Source of the DNA: Streptomyces sp. NBC_01231
Lineage (GTDB): Bacteria > Actinomycetota > Actinomycetes > Streptomycetales > Streptomycetaceae
Length of the DNA stretch: 64,000 nt
Assembly: GCA_035999765.1 (NCBI GenBank)
Contig: CP108521.1
Span: 930,001-994,000 of the forward strand
Reading direction: 5' to 3'
The translations under genes were made by a program, and so were the position numbers. The first letter of the stretch is position 1, and each line of letters begins with the position of its first letter. Below the pieces are notes generated by a model that was given only the letters and a program-made list of their open reading frames with translations, made no database searches and was not told the origin of the DNA. This document shows positions 26,354-34,468 of this stretch, one piece after another.

Positions 26354-26947
26354 ATGAGCAGCGTACGTACCGTCCGTACCGGACGCATCAGACTGCCGCA
26401 CGAGGTCAGCGCGTCGATCGTCGCCTTCGCCACGGTCTTCCTGCTCCTCAGCCCGCTCCACATGCCGACCTGGGCGATCTTCATCACCTGGGCCGGAACG
26501 TTCATGCAGGGCGGCCCGAGCATCGCCAACGCCATCTCCATGATCACCGCCACTACGACAGGGGCGGGGTTCGCCGTGGTGGCCGTCCTGCTCAACCGGG
26601 AGACGGGCACCATGTTCGGCACCGGGGAGTTCGCCCAGACCGTGGCCCTGGGTGTGGTGATCTTCGTCGTCAACGGGACCCTGCTGGCGACCGGCCGGCT
26701 GAAGCCGTTCGCTCTCATCCCGGCGATGTTCTTCGGCTTCGCGTCGACCTTCGCCACGTACTTCGGCGGGTTCGGCTATGACGCGGGGAATCTGGGCGCC
26801 TCGTTCGTCAGCGCCGCCGCGATGTGCGCCCTGGGCCCGCTCGCGGCCACCCTCGGCCTCCGGCTGATGTTCGCCCCGCCGGCCGCCGCACCCGAACCCG
26901 AACCCGAATCCGCGAAGGAGTACGAGAACGCGGAGGTGACACCCTAG
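26354..26947 (+). CDS. Small multipass membrane protein (DUF1097-like)
   Basis: A 197-residue protein with about six hydrophobic segments, e.g. VSASIVAFATVFLLLSPL and FALIPAMFFGFASTFATYFG, and short polar loops. The segment MPTWAIFITWAGTFMQGG resembles DUF1097 proteins of the YcdZ type. It begins two bases after the hydrolase stop, so they are co-translated. In this position an amide, formate or ammonium channel is the natural guess (compare AmiS in other amide clusters), but there is no sequence evidence for the substrate. The C-terminus is a PEPEPES repeat from a CCCGAA hexanucleotide repeat. Confidence 0.65.
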   Translation: MSSVRTVRTGRIRLPHEVSASIVAFATVFLLLSPLHMPTWAIFITWAGTFMQGGPSIANAISMITATTTGAGFAVVAVLLNRETGTMFGTGEFAQTVALGVVIFVVNGTLLATGRLKPFALIPAMFFGFASTFATYFGGFGYDAGNLGASFVSAAAMCALGPLAATLGLRLMFAPPAAAPEPEPESAKEYENAEVTP

Positions 26948-26961
26948 GACGGCTCACTGAG

Positions 26962-26990
26962 GGGGGCGGGCCGAACACCGGCCCGCCCCC
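26962..26990. terminator. Bidirectional terminator after the amide cluster
   Basis: A perfect 12-base stem GGGGGCGGGCCG / CGGCCCGCCCCC with a five-base loop between two convergent genes (stops at 26947 and 26992). Confidence 0.8.
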
Positions 26991-26991
26991 G

Positions 26992-27663
26992 TCAGCGTCC
27001 CGGCCGCTTGAAGTGGGCGTAGGGCGGATACGGCTTGAAGCAGATCAGCACCTCGAGGGGATGCCCGCCGCCCGGCGCCTGGACCAGCGTCGGCAGCGAC
27101 GACATCAACACCGAGTGGCCTTTGACGACGCGCTTCTGGCGCGGGCCCCAGCCCGCCGCCCGGGCGAAGCCCATGGCGGTCTCGGCGAAGACGTCCCGGC
27201 TGCCGAACAGGAAGAACGTCCGCGCGTGGGTGGCGTGCCGCAGCTCGTCCCGGAAGTCGACATGCTCCCAGCCCTCTCGCCAGGAGGCGGCGTCCCGGGC
27301 GGTGCGGGCCTCGTCGGTGCGGACGGTCAGCGGAGGGCCGTTCACCAACTTGCGCCGCAACTCGGGCCACTTGCTGGGACGCAGGCCGAGCGTGTGGTGG
27401 GCCAGGACGAGGTCGACTTGCTCACCGAAGCCCTCGTCGGGCGGGACGCCGTCGCGCAACGGTATGTGGACGATGGTGTGCCGGGAGTAGGCGGCGAAGG
27501 AGAACAGGCCCGCGAGCCGGTTCAGCCCGTCGTGGTCGCCGAGCAGCAGACCGATGGGCTCGGGGGCGGTCAGGGAAGTGTGGCGAAGTGGCTGTCGGGG
27601 CTGGACGATCCGATGCTCGTGCGGCCCGGTCCGGGGCCTGAACTGGCGCAGCCTCAGCCGCAT
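26992..27663 (-). CDS. Hypothetical protein
   Basis: A 223-residue soluble protein I do not recognise. GLLLGDHDGLNRLAGLFSFAAYSRHTIVHIPLRDG near the start, VDLVLAHHTLGLRPSKWPELR near residue 90 and TFFLFGSRDVFAETAMGFARAAGW near 150 read as a mixed alpha/beta fold with conserved-looking His and Trp residues, but no catalytic motif stands out. ATG 27663 follows GAGG by eight bases. Codon use is like its neighbours. It is monocistronic and convergent with the amide cluster. Confidence 0.7.
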   Translation of the reverse strand: MRLRLRQFRPRTGPHEHRIVQPRQPLRHTSLTAPEPIGLLLGDHDGLNRLAGLFSFAAYSRHTIVHIPLRDGVPPDEGFGEQVDLVLAHHTLGLRPSKWPELRRKLVNGPPLTVRTDEARTARDAASWREGWEHVDFRDELRHATHARTFFLFGSRDVFAETAMGFARAAGWGPRQKRVVKGHSVLMSSLPTLVQAPGGGHPLEVLICFKPYPPYAHFKRPGR

Positions 27664-27881
27664 ATGACGTACCTCATGGCCTCAGGATCACGGGCGGCGC
27701 TCCTCCCCGGCAACAGAGATTCGGCCCGGCAGCGGTCAGTTGGGGTCCCTGCCATGACTGAATACTTCAGCGGGCGGTTTCCACCGAGTACCGCGCCCTG
27801 GGCGTGCCCGGGTGTCACCGACAACTCGGATGACGCGGAAATCCTGAGCCGATCGGTCACGGTCCAGGCAGGATGCCTTCC

Positions 27882-29417
27882 GTGAATCATCTCCTGTGCG
27901 GGCTCGCCGCCAATACGGCTCTTTCGTCCGCGCTGGTCAACCGGCTGATCGCGGTCGCGGACTCCGACATCGCCGGAGACCTCGCCGGTCGGGCGGACCT
28001 CAGCCATGCGCAGGCGGTCGCGTTGTTCTCGCGCGTGGCGGAGAGCGGTGTACACCTTGCCTACGAGGGCCTGCTGACCGCCGCCGACGTCGATCCTGCG
28101 GCACAGCCGTACGTCGCTCTCGCCCTGCTCGACGAGCAGGCAGGCAACCCGGAGTGGGCGCGCCTCCTCGCGGCGGATCCGGTCATGCGGCACCGGGAGA
28201 AACTGGCTGCCTGCCCCGGTCTCCCGGCCGACGTGGTGGAGGCGCTCGTCGCGGACCCGGACGTAGGCGTCGTCGCGGAGCTCGCGTTGTGGACCACACC
28301 CGAAGTGGCCGCCAGGCTTGCGGGGCATCCGCATGCCGAGGTCCGCCGCGCGGTGGCCGTCCACGAGGCGACGCCCCCGGAGGTACTGGCGGCGCTCGTC
28401 ACCGGCGAGGGGCTGCCTCCGGCGCGGCGATGCCTGGTCTGCGATCGTGAAGCGACGCCGTTCGTCCACGATCCGCAATGCCCTCGGCCCGACTGCGAGC
28501 TGCGGACCGGCGCCTCCTGCGACGGGTCCCACGAGTCCACCGTGCACGACATACGGGAAGCGGCACTGCAGAACCCGGCGACACCCGTCGAAGCCGTCGT
28601 CGGCTTCCCCGACGATCCTTCGACGCTCGTGCGCTGGGCGCTCGCCGCCCGCACCGACCTGCCCCCGGAGGCGTACAGACGGCTGGCCACGGACCCCGTT
28701 CCCGGTGTCCGAGCGGACCTCGCCGAGAACCCCGCGATCGACGACGCCCTGATCCGCACCCTGGCGGACGACCGCGGCCACGATGTGCGGCGCAGGCTCG
28801 CACACAACCCACAGGTGCCGCTCGACGTGCTCTCCCGCCTGGCCGGAGCCACCAGGATCGGTGCCACCCTGCTGCCGAGGGTCGCCGCCGCATCGCCCGC
28901 CGAGGTGCAGCAGCTGGCCCGGTCGGCGAACCCGGCCATGCGCATGCTTCTGGCCCAACGACGCGATCTGCCGCCTGAGCTCCGCGACGCGCTGGCCACC
29001 GACCCCGACGCGAGAGTGGTCAAGTCCATCGCTCCGCACCCGGGCCTCACCGATGCGCGGTTGCGCGCCATGGTCGACCGATACGGAGTCCAGGTCCTGG
29101 CCGGGGTGGCCACCAACCCGGACGCGAGTCCGGCGCTGCTGGAGGACCTGACCCGCCACGAACCATCGGCGCAGAAGGCGTTCCTCGAGATCGCACGGCA
29201 CCCAAACGCGACGGGCCAAGCTCTGCTCGCCTGCCTGGCGGACAGACGGGCGAGGCCCATAGCCGCCGGCCATCCGGCGCTGCCGCCGCCGGTCATCGTG
29301 GAACTGCTCACCGACGCCGACTGGCAGGTGGTGGAAGCAGCAGCCGCCAACCCCTCTCTGCCGTCGGCCGTGATGTCCGGCCTGGTGTCCCAGATGTGTG
29401 ACCCAGCAGCCGAGTGA
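27882..29417 (+). CDS. Leucine-rich-variant (LRV) repeat protein with Cys-rich insertion
   Basis: A 511-residue all-helical repeat protein. Units of 22-24 residues with the pattern LAxNPxxPxxLLxxLAxD recur throughout (AAHPGLTDARLRAMV, ATNPDASPALLEDLT, ARHPNATGQALLACLAD), as in LRV/HEAT-like scaffolds. Between the N- and C-terminal repeat blocks, residues about 188-220, is a cysteine-rich insertion CLVCDREATPFVHDPQC plus two further Cys and two His within 25 residues, able to bind zinc or an iron-sulfur cluster. GTG 27882 is favoured over ATG 27873 (AGGA eight bases before it). Function unknown; a protein-binding scaffold is likely. It stands alone between unrelated genes. Confidence 0.78.
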   Translation: MNHLLCGLAANTALSSALVNRLIAVADSDIAGDLAGRADLSHAQAVALFSRVAESGVHLAYEGLLTAADVDPAAQPYVALALLDEQAGNPEWARLLAADPVMRHREKLAACPGLPADVVEALVADPDVGVVAELALWTTPEVAARLAGHPHAEVRRAVAVHEATPPEVLAALVTGEGLPPARRCLVCDREATPFVHDPQCPRPDCELRTGASCDGSHESTVHDIREAALQNPATPVEAVVGFPDDPSTLVRWALAARTDLPPEAYRRLATDPVPGVRADLAENPAIDDALIRTLADDRGHDVRRRLAHNPQVPLDVLSRLAGATRIGATLLPRVAAASPAEVQQLARSANPAMRMLLAQRRDLPPELRDALATDPDARVVKSIAPHPGLTDARLRAMVDRYGVQVLAGVATNPDASPALLEDLTRHEPSAQKAFLEIARHPNATGQALLACLADRRARPIAAGHPALPPPVIVELLTDADWQVVEAAAANPSLPSAVMSGLVSQMCDPAAE

Positions 29418-29442
29418 AGGGGGCAGCGGGGTGTCGTCATTT

Positions 29443-30204
29443 TCACGCCTGCCGCGTCGGCAGCACGATCGCCTGACGCAGGTTCACATGCCGGGCGCGG
29501 CTCGTGGTGTAGGCGATCAGGTCGGCGATGCCGTCCGCGGAGAGGCCGGTCAGCGCGTCGAACATGCCGTCCAGTTGACCGGCGAGCTCGACGTTGTCGA
29601 TGTGGCCGCCCAACTCCGTGCTGGTGAGGCCCGGTTCGATGTTGGTGACGCGGACGTCTCGCGGGCCCAGTTCTGTGCGCAGGGACTCCGACAGGTACGT
29701 GAGGGCGGCCTTGGTGGCTCCGTACACCGCGTAGGTGGGGAACGCGATGTGCGCTCCGATCGAGGAGATGTTCACCAGGTCCGCCGTCCGCCCGTCCTGC
29801 GCCACCGCGATCAGGTCCGGGGTGAAGGCGCGGATGACCCGCAGGGCGCCCGCCACGTTCGTGTCGAGCATGCGCTGCCACTCGTCGGTACGGCCCTCGG
29901 TGATCGGGTTCGGGAGCATGACGCCCGCCGAGTTGACCACCAGGTCGACCTGACCGTACGTGGCGTGCACCCGTTCCGCCGCCGCGTCCACGGAAGCCTG
30001 GTCGGTGACGTCGGCGGCGATCGCGAGGGCCTGCCCACCATCGGCTTCGATCTTGGCGGCCAGTTCGGTCAGCCGTTCGACACGGCGTGCGAGCAGCGCC
30101 ACTCGCACGCCGTGCGTGGCGAGCAGCCGGGCCGTGGCCTGGCCCATACCGCTGGCGGCTCCGGTGACGACGGCGGTGCGGCCGGTGAGGGTGTCGTACG
30201 ACAT
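29443..30204 (-). CDS. SDR family oxidoreductase
   Basis: A 253-residue classical short-chain dehydrogenase: VVTGAASGMGQATARLL, VNSAGVMLPNPI (NSAG for NNAG), catalytic ISSIGAHIAFPTYAVYGATKAAL reduced here to the Ser of SSIG and YGATK. The region TEWQRMLDTNVAGALRVIRAF-type helix follows the family. ATG 30204 with AGGAG five bases before it replaces a longer frame. It is divergent from a MmyB-type regulator 150 bases away, a common actinomycete pairing in which the regulator controls the reductase. Confidence 0.85.
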   Translation of the reverse strand: MSYDTLTGRTAVVTGAASGMGQATARLLATHGVRVALLARRVERLTELAAKIEADGGQALAIAADVTDQASVDAAAERVHATYGQVDLVVNSAGVMLPNPITEGRTDEWQRMLDTNVAGALRVIRAFTPDLIAVAQDGRTADLVNISSIGAHIAFPTYAVYGATKAALTYLSESLRTELGPRDVRVTNIEPGLTSTELGGHIDNVELAGQLDGMFDALTGLSADGIADLIAYTTSRARHVNLRQAIVLPTRQA

Positions 30205-30283
30205 GGGGGCTCCTGGATCGGTCGGTGCGGTGACCGGGCGTCCGCCGGCCACGGCAACCACCCTGTGTCCGGCCGCCGTTCCT

Positions 30284-30323
30284 ACCCAGGGCTGCCGTTT
30301 TCCTGGGTCTGGCAGTACCAGGA
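30284..30323. promoter_or_regulatory. Nested inverted repeats between SDR and MmyB-type regulator
   Basis: ACCCAGG (30284) pairs with CCTGGGT (30302), CTGCC with GGCAG inside and outside it, and TCCTGG (30301) with CCAGGA (30318). These overlapping repeats sit 30-70 bases before the TTG start of the regulator and about 80-120 before the SDR start: a good candidate binding site for the regulator itself. Confidence 0.45.
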
Positions 30324-30353
30324 TCGGATCGGCCCCGGCACATAGGATCGGCG

Positions 30354-31247
30354 TTGGACATTTCCATCAACGCGGGGCTCGGCGACTTGCTGCGCTCCCG
30401 GCGGGCCCGCATCCGCCCCGAGGAGGTCGGGCTGCCGGGGCACGGCAGGCGGCACGTGCCGGGCCTGCGCCGCGAGGAGGTCGCCCAGCTCGCGGGCGTC
30501 AGCGTCGACTACTACATCCGCCTCGAACAAGGCCGTAGCCCTTCCGTGTCGGATGCCGTGCTCGACGCCATCGCGCGCGTCCTGCGCCTCGACGACACCG
30601 AGCAGGAGTATCTGCGTACGGTGGCCAGGCCCGCCGTCACCCGCCGCACGTCCTCCCCCCCCGGGCCCGCGTCCCAGAAGGTCCGCCCCGGACTGCGCAT
30701 CCTTCTGGACACCATGGACAAGGCCCCCGCGTTCGTCCTGGGCCGCCGGATGGACGTCCTGGCGTGGAACGCGCTGGGCGACGCCGTCGTCGGGTTCTCG
30801 CAGATACCGCCCGGGGAGCGCAACATGCCGCGTCAGGTGTTCCTCAACCCGCAGGCGCGCGAACTGTATCCGGACTGGCCCGCGGTGGCCGCGGAGACGG
30901 TCGCGTATCTGCGCCTGGACGCCGGGCACCACCCGCACGACAAGCAACTGGCCACGCTGGTGGGCGAACTGTCACTGGGCAGCGAGGACTTCCGCCGCCT
31001 GTGGGCGGACCACCAGGTCAAGGAGAAGACGTACGGGGCGAAGCGCATGGTGCACCCCGTGGTGGGCGAACTCAGCATGCCGTACGAGACGTTGACCGTC
31101 ACCGGGGAGCCGGATCAGATGCTGGTGGTCTACACACCGGAACCGGGTTCTCGGACGGAGGAGCGCTTGAGGCTCCTGGCCAGCTGGGCAGCGACCCCAC
31201 GATCAGTGGGCGCAACGTCCGGTGAGCGATCTCCGGACCGGTCTTGA
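30354..31247 (+). CDS. XRE/MmyB-type helix-turn-helix regulator
   Basis: A 297-residue protein with an N-terminal Cro/CI-type helix-turn-helix (GDLLRSRRARIRPEEVGL, REEVAQLAGVSVDYYIRLEQG, residues 8-80) and a C-terminal MmyB-like ligand-binding domain (FVLGRRMDVLAWNALGDAV near 125, then KRMVHPVVGELSMPYETL near 230), which in the family binds small hydrophobic molecules. The start codon is TTG 30354, six bases after AGGA. It is divergent from the SDR gene, its likely target. Two relatives occur nearby: a broken copy at 32462 and an intact one at 35523. Confidence 0.85.
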   Translation: MDISINAGLGDLLRSRRARIRPEEVGLPGHGRRHVPGLRREEVAQLAGVSVDYYIRLEQGRSPSVSDAVLDAIARVLRLDDTEQEYLRTVARPAVTRRTSSPPGPASQKVRPGLRILLDTMDKAPAFVLGRRMDVLAWNALGDAVVGFSQIPPGERNMPRQVFLNPQARELYPDWPAVAAETVAYLRLDAGHHPHDKQLATLVGELSLGSEDFRRLWADHQVKEKTYGAKRMVHPVVGELSMPYETLTVTGEPDQMLVVYTPEPGSRTEERLRLLASWAATPRSVGATSGERSPDRS

Positions 31248-31358
31248 TCTTGTCCTCGGCGAACGGTCCACGGCGTCGGCAGGAAGACCGCGCGCACGCG
31301 GGCGGTCGAGCTCCTTGAGCAGGTCGGCATGCCCGACGTACCGACGGACGACCGATGC

Positions 31359-32288
31359 CTATCCGACGGGGGAGGCCAGACGATCCACCTCCTGCGAAGC
31401 GTCCTGCGCCGCTTGCTCGGCCCGGGCCACGGCGTCAGCCTCCGCCCGGCACCGTTCCTCGGCTGCCTGCTGTTCTTGCTCCGCCTTCCGAAGCCCCTCG
31501 CGTGCCTGCCGCAGCTGCTCCTCGGCCGCGGACACCTGCTGGCGGGCCTGCTCGTGCCGGTCGCGTGCCTGCTCCATCGCCGCCTCAGCGTCCTCTTGGG
31601 CGGCGCGCTGCCTGCGAAGCCGCTGATCGGCCGCTTTGGCGGCCTTGCGGGCCTGGGCCAGCTGTTCTCTCCTCTGGCGGCGGCGCTGGACGAGTTCGTC
31701 CTTCGCCGGCGTCCGCGAGGACCGCGTCACAGTCGGCGCTCGTGTCGACTTCGGCTGTGCGCCGGCTGGGGCGGCGGTGCTGGACGGAAAGTCCGCAGGC
31801 GGGGTGAGGGCGCTCTGCAGTCGGCCGGTGGCCCACCGATCCGCCGCGTCCTGATCGGCGAGCACGGCGTGCAGTGTGGATGCGACGTCCTGTTGCGCCG
31901 CGTCCGACAGCGGGTGACCAGCTTCGCGGGCAAGCGCGGCAGCCTGCCGGGACAGGGTTGAGACGATGCTCCGGCGCTGGTCGGACAGGTCTTTGATGCC
32001 GTCGGCATCCAGGGTTCGGTAGGCCTCGCGCAACGCCCGCCCGAGTTCCAGGAACCGCTGGCTCGCCACCGGCTGCGAACGCAGCAGCACGTTCGCTGCC
32101 CAGGCCGCGAGCGTGGGGCGGCGAGCGGCATGGATCAGGCGGGCGTCCTCGATGCGCCCTTCCGCCTTGGCCTCGGCAGCCAGCTCCTCACGGCGGGAGA
32201 CGAAGCCAGGAGGCGGCGTCGCGTAGAGCTCGTCCAGAAGCCCCTCTGAGTCGTGCCCTCCGCTTTTGCGCACACCCTTACGCTGCAT
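31359..32288 (-). CDS. Coiled-coil hypothetical protein
   Basis: A 309-residue soluble protein of a conserved actinomycete type without known function. The first half is helical (GLLDELYATPPPGFVSRREEL, then RPTLAAWAANVLLRSQP). From about residue 190 there is a long heptad-rich region full of Gln, Glu, Arg and Ala (RRRQRREQLAQARKAAKAAD, AAEEQLRQAREGLRKAEQEQ) that should form a continuous coiled coil of about 110 residues. ATG 32288 was chosen because upstream in-frame sequence is not protein-like. It may be a structural or nucleoid-associated protein; this is a guess. Confidence 0.7.
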   Translation of the reverse strand: MQRKGVRKSGGHDSEGLLDELYATPPPGFVSRREELAAEAKAEGRIEDARLIHAARRPTLAAWAANVLLRSQPVASQRFLELGRALREAYRTLDADGIKDLSDQRRSIVSTLSRQAAALAREAGHPLSDAAQQDVASTLHAVLADQDAADRWATGRLQSALTPPADFPSSTAAPAGAQPKSTRAPTVTRSSRTPAKDELVQRRRQRREQLAQARKAAKAADQRLRRQRAAQEDAEAAMEQARDRHEQARQQVSAAEEQLRQAREGLRKAEQEQQAAEERCRAEADAVARAEQAAQDASQEVDRLASPVG

Positions 32289-32461
32289 GACCAACAGATT
32301 CCAACGAGCCGGGCCATCGCGCACCTCGGGCCGCGCCCCCGGTACGGCAGGGCAGGGCAGACCCAGGCGAGTACCGCTCGTACAGAGGACCGGTGGCAGC
32401 CATGGACGCTGCCGCACCCGGACCGTGCCCCATGACACGGATGACAGTGGCGGCCTGTCGG

Positions 32462-32767
32462 TCAGTCGGGTGTCTCGGCCGAGTCGGCCGGCTCGGAGTC
32501 GTCGGCCGGCGCGGACCGCTCGATGTCCTCGTTGACCGCGGCCCAGCCGGCCAGCAGGTTCAGGGCGTCCTGCGAGGGTGAGTCGGGCTCGGCGGAGTAG
32601 GTGAGGAGGACCTGGCTGGGGTCGCCGCCCACCGGGAAGGTCTCGAACGGCAGGTCGAGGTCGCCGACGACGAGGTGGTGGAGGAGGAGCCTCACGCCGG
32701 TGGTGTGGATCCGGACGTCGTGGGCCGCCCAGCGATGGCGGAACTCCTCGCTGCGGGTGGACAGTTC
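32462..32767 (-). pseudogene. C-terminal remnant of a MmyB-type regulator
   Basis: About 100 codons, read from 32767 down to the stop at 32462, encode LSTRSEEFRHRWAAHDVRI then LLLHHLVVGDLDLPFETFPV and a Glu/Asp/Ser tail. This is the end of the ligand-binding domain of a MmyB-type regulator like those at 30354 and 35523 (compare KRMVHPVVGELSMPYETL). The DNA-binding domain and two thirds of the protein are missing; to the right the sequence changes abruptly to an SDR fragment on the other strand. Confidence 0.7.
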
Positions 32768-32826
32768 GAGGCCGCCGCGCAGGCAGCCGTCGACCGCTTC
32801 GGCCGCATCGACGTCCTGGTCAACTT
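32768..32826 (+). pseudogene. Internal remnant of an SDR reductase
   Basis: The + strand encodes AAAQAAVDRFGRIDVLVN, the segment just before the NNAG motif in classical short-chain dehydrogenases, then the similarity ends. It abuts the MmyB remnant. The orientation (regulator leftwards, SDR rightwards) is that of a divergent SDR/MmyB pair whose middle has been deleted. Confidence 0.5.
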
Positions 32827-32888
32827 CGTATGGTGCGCGGTAGCCGCAGACCGCTTCCCGGAGCGTCTGTGGAGTCGAAGCTGTCGAG

Positions 32889-33380
32889 TCACTCGATGTG
32901 CTTGTGCAGGACGTCGAGGTAGAACCGATCGCGGTGCGGCACCTCGTGGTCGCCCCTTGGCAGGCTGAAAACCGCGCAGACGTCAGCGGGCTCGGTACGA
33001 ATGCTCGACTGCCGACCGAAGGTGAGAACGCTGTTGATCGCGTGTCCGCATCCCGCGGTGTCGAGGGCGGCGATCAGTTCCTCCCGGAGCACGGTCGCCG
33101 AGTACGACTCGGCACCCGGGAGGACAAGGGACGGCAGCGTGACTGTCGAGCCTGGCGAGAGCCTTATGCAGATCCCGCTGACCTGCCGCTGGGTGACGGA
33201 AAGCTCCAGCCCGTCCCAGGAATACGGGTAGCCATCGAGGTCTGGGCCGAACATCCGGATGGCAGGATGCGCACGCCCGGGACCGAGGAGGTCCTCGGCC
33301 CCGGCCAGGGGCATCCCGCAGTGGAGGGGCCCGATCTGGCCGGTCGAGGCGAACTCGACGAGCATGTCTACCAAGGTCAC
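32889..33380 (-). CDS. Hypothetical protein
   Basis: A 163-residue soluble protein beginning with GTG. Distinct stretches are LHCGMPLAGAEDLLGPGRAHP, FGPDLDGYPYSWDGLELSV and, at the end, HEVPHRDRFYLDVLHKHIE. It resembles a small family of streptomycete orphans, perhaps with a SUKH/immunity-like fold, but I cannot assign a function. No good ribosome binding site is visible, and it sits next to pseudogene debris, so it may be a mobile or decaying gene, although the frame is intact. Confidence 0.6.
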   Translation of the reverse strand: MTLVDMLVEFASTGQIGPLHCGMPLAGAEDLLGPGRAHPAIRMFGPDLDGYPYSWDGLELSVTQRQVSGICIRLSPGSTVTLPSLVLPGAESYSATVLREELIAALDTAGCGHAINSVLTFGRQSSIRTEPADVCAVFSLPRGDHEVPHRDRFYLDVLHKHIE

Positions 33381-33529
33381 GCGGTGACTGTCGCATCTTC
33401 CGGGGCTGCTCCGCAGCTCGATATAGGAGGGCGCGCATCCCCGTGCCTCCCTGTGGGCCTCGACAATCAGAAGCGGACCCGAGACCGATGCGAAGCCCTC
33501 GGCCTGACCATCCTGTGCAGACCGCCCAC

Positions 33530-33574
33530 GAAGACCTACGCCGTGAAGAAGAAGACCTCTACGCCGTGAAGAAG
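33530..33574. repeat. Tandem duplication at the hydrolase 3' end
   Basis: GAAGACC-(T/CT)-TACGCCGTGAAGAAG occurs twice in tandem (about 33530-33550 and 33551-33574). The second copy contains the last codons and stop of the hydrolase gene at 33559; the first is an extra copy just past the stop. Confidence 0.75.
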
Positions 33575-34398
33575 TCGATGAGCGCGCGGGCGACCTGGCT
33601 GGGCGCGTTCTCCGTAGGGATGTGCCCCGCGTCCGGGATACGCAGGAGTGTGGTGTGGGGGATCTCCGAGGCGAACCGCTCGGCGTACTCCACCGTCTCG
33701 AAGGCGTCGTCCTCGCCCCAGATCAGCAACTTGGGCGTCGTGGACCGCCGCAGCGCGGGAAGGAGATCAAGGGTGTAACGGCTGTCGGCCGCACCTGCCA
33801 TGGCCATCCAGGAGCGGCGAACCCGCGAAGCGGTCCACGGATCCAGATAGTCCGCGATCCTCCGCTCGGTGGCGGCACCGGCCAGCGCCGCCGTCACCGC
33901 CTGCCGGCGGGCGGCGAGAACGTCGTCGGCGGTGGTCCCCGCGGCGACCCCCGGACCCCGGAACCGGGCCACGTGGGGTGCCGGCCAGGAGTCGTAGGTG
34001 ACCGAGTTGACCAACGCGAGCCGGGACACCTCCAGCCGGTCGTGGACGAGGAGATGCTGGGCGACGGCGCCGCCGATGTCATGGCCCGCCACGGCGATCG
34101 GCCCGGAGATCTGCAGCGCGGAGACGAATCGCGCCACCCAGTCCGCAAGGGCCGGGACCGTGGCCGTTTCCAGGGTGAGTTCGCCTTCCGAGCGCCCCAG
34201 TCCGGGGAGATCGACCGCCAGGGGCCTGAGCCCCGCCTCAGCGAGTCGGCCCAGCACCGGGAGCCAGACCCGGCTCCAATACGTTCCGTGCAGCAGCAAC
34301 ACGGCCGGGCCGTCCTGCTCCACGGCCAGGTAGCTGGCCTTTTCGCCGTCTACCTGGACTGCGGTCCTCAACACTCCCGTTTCGGTGGTTTCACTCAT
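33559..34398 (-). CDS. Alpha/beta hydrolase (epoxide hydrolase/dehalogenase-like)
   Basis: A 279-residue alpha/beta hydrolase. The oxyanion segment is LLLHGTYWSRVWLPVL, the nucleophile elbow AGHDIGGAV carries Asp instead of Ser as in epoxide hydrolases and haloalkane dehalogenases, the acid is in LIWGEDDAFE and the histidine in PDAGHIPTENAP. ATG 34398 (MSETTETG) was chosen over a longer frame that would run into the divergent gene. It is divergent from a GlxA-type regulator 70 bases away, which may control it. Confidence 0.82.
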   Translation of the reverse strand: MSETTETGVLRTAVQVDGEKASYLAVEQDGPAVLLLHGTYWSRVWLPVLGRLAEAGLRPLAVDLPGLGRSEGELTLETATVPALADWVARFVSALQISGPIAVAGHDIGGAVAQHLLVHDRLEVSRLALVNSVTYDSWPAPHVARFRGPGVAAGTTADDVLAARRQAVTAALAGAATERRIADYLDPWTASRVRRSWMAMAGAADSRYTLDLLPALRRSTTPKLLIWGEDDAFETVEYAERFASEIPHTTLLRIPDAGHIPTENAPSQVARALIDFFTA

Positions 34399-34468
34399 GG
34401 GACCACTGTGACGGGGGCCGACCTCCCGGCCGAGAGTCCAGAAAGACACCCATGGGTACATTCCTGCC

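Noticed and set aside
24025..26947. Reading the cluster as a urea carboxylase or urease system because of the urea-type binding protein
   Set aside because: No urease, urea amidolyase or UrtBCDE genes are present; the enzyme is a typical formamidase.
28061..30412. A 783-codon minus-strand frame over the LRV-repeat gene and SDR gene
   Set aside because: Ser/Arg/Thr-rich shadow that crosses two well-supported genes.
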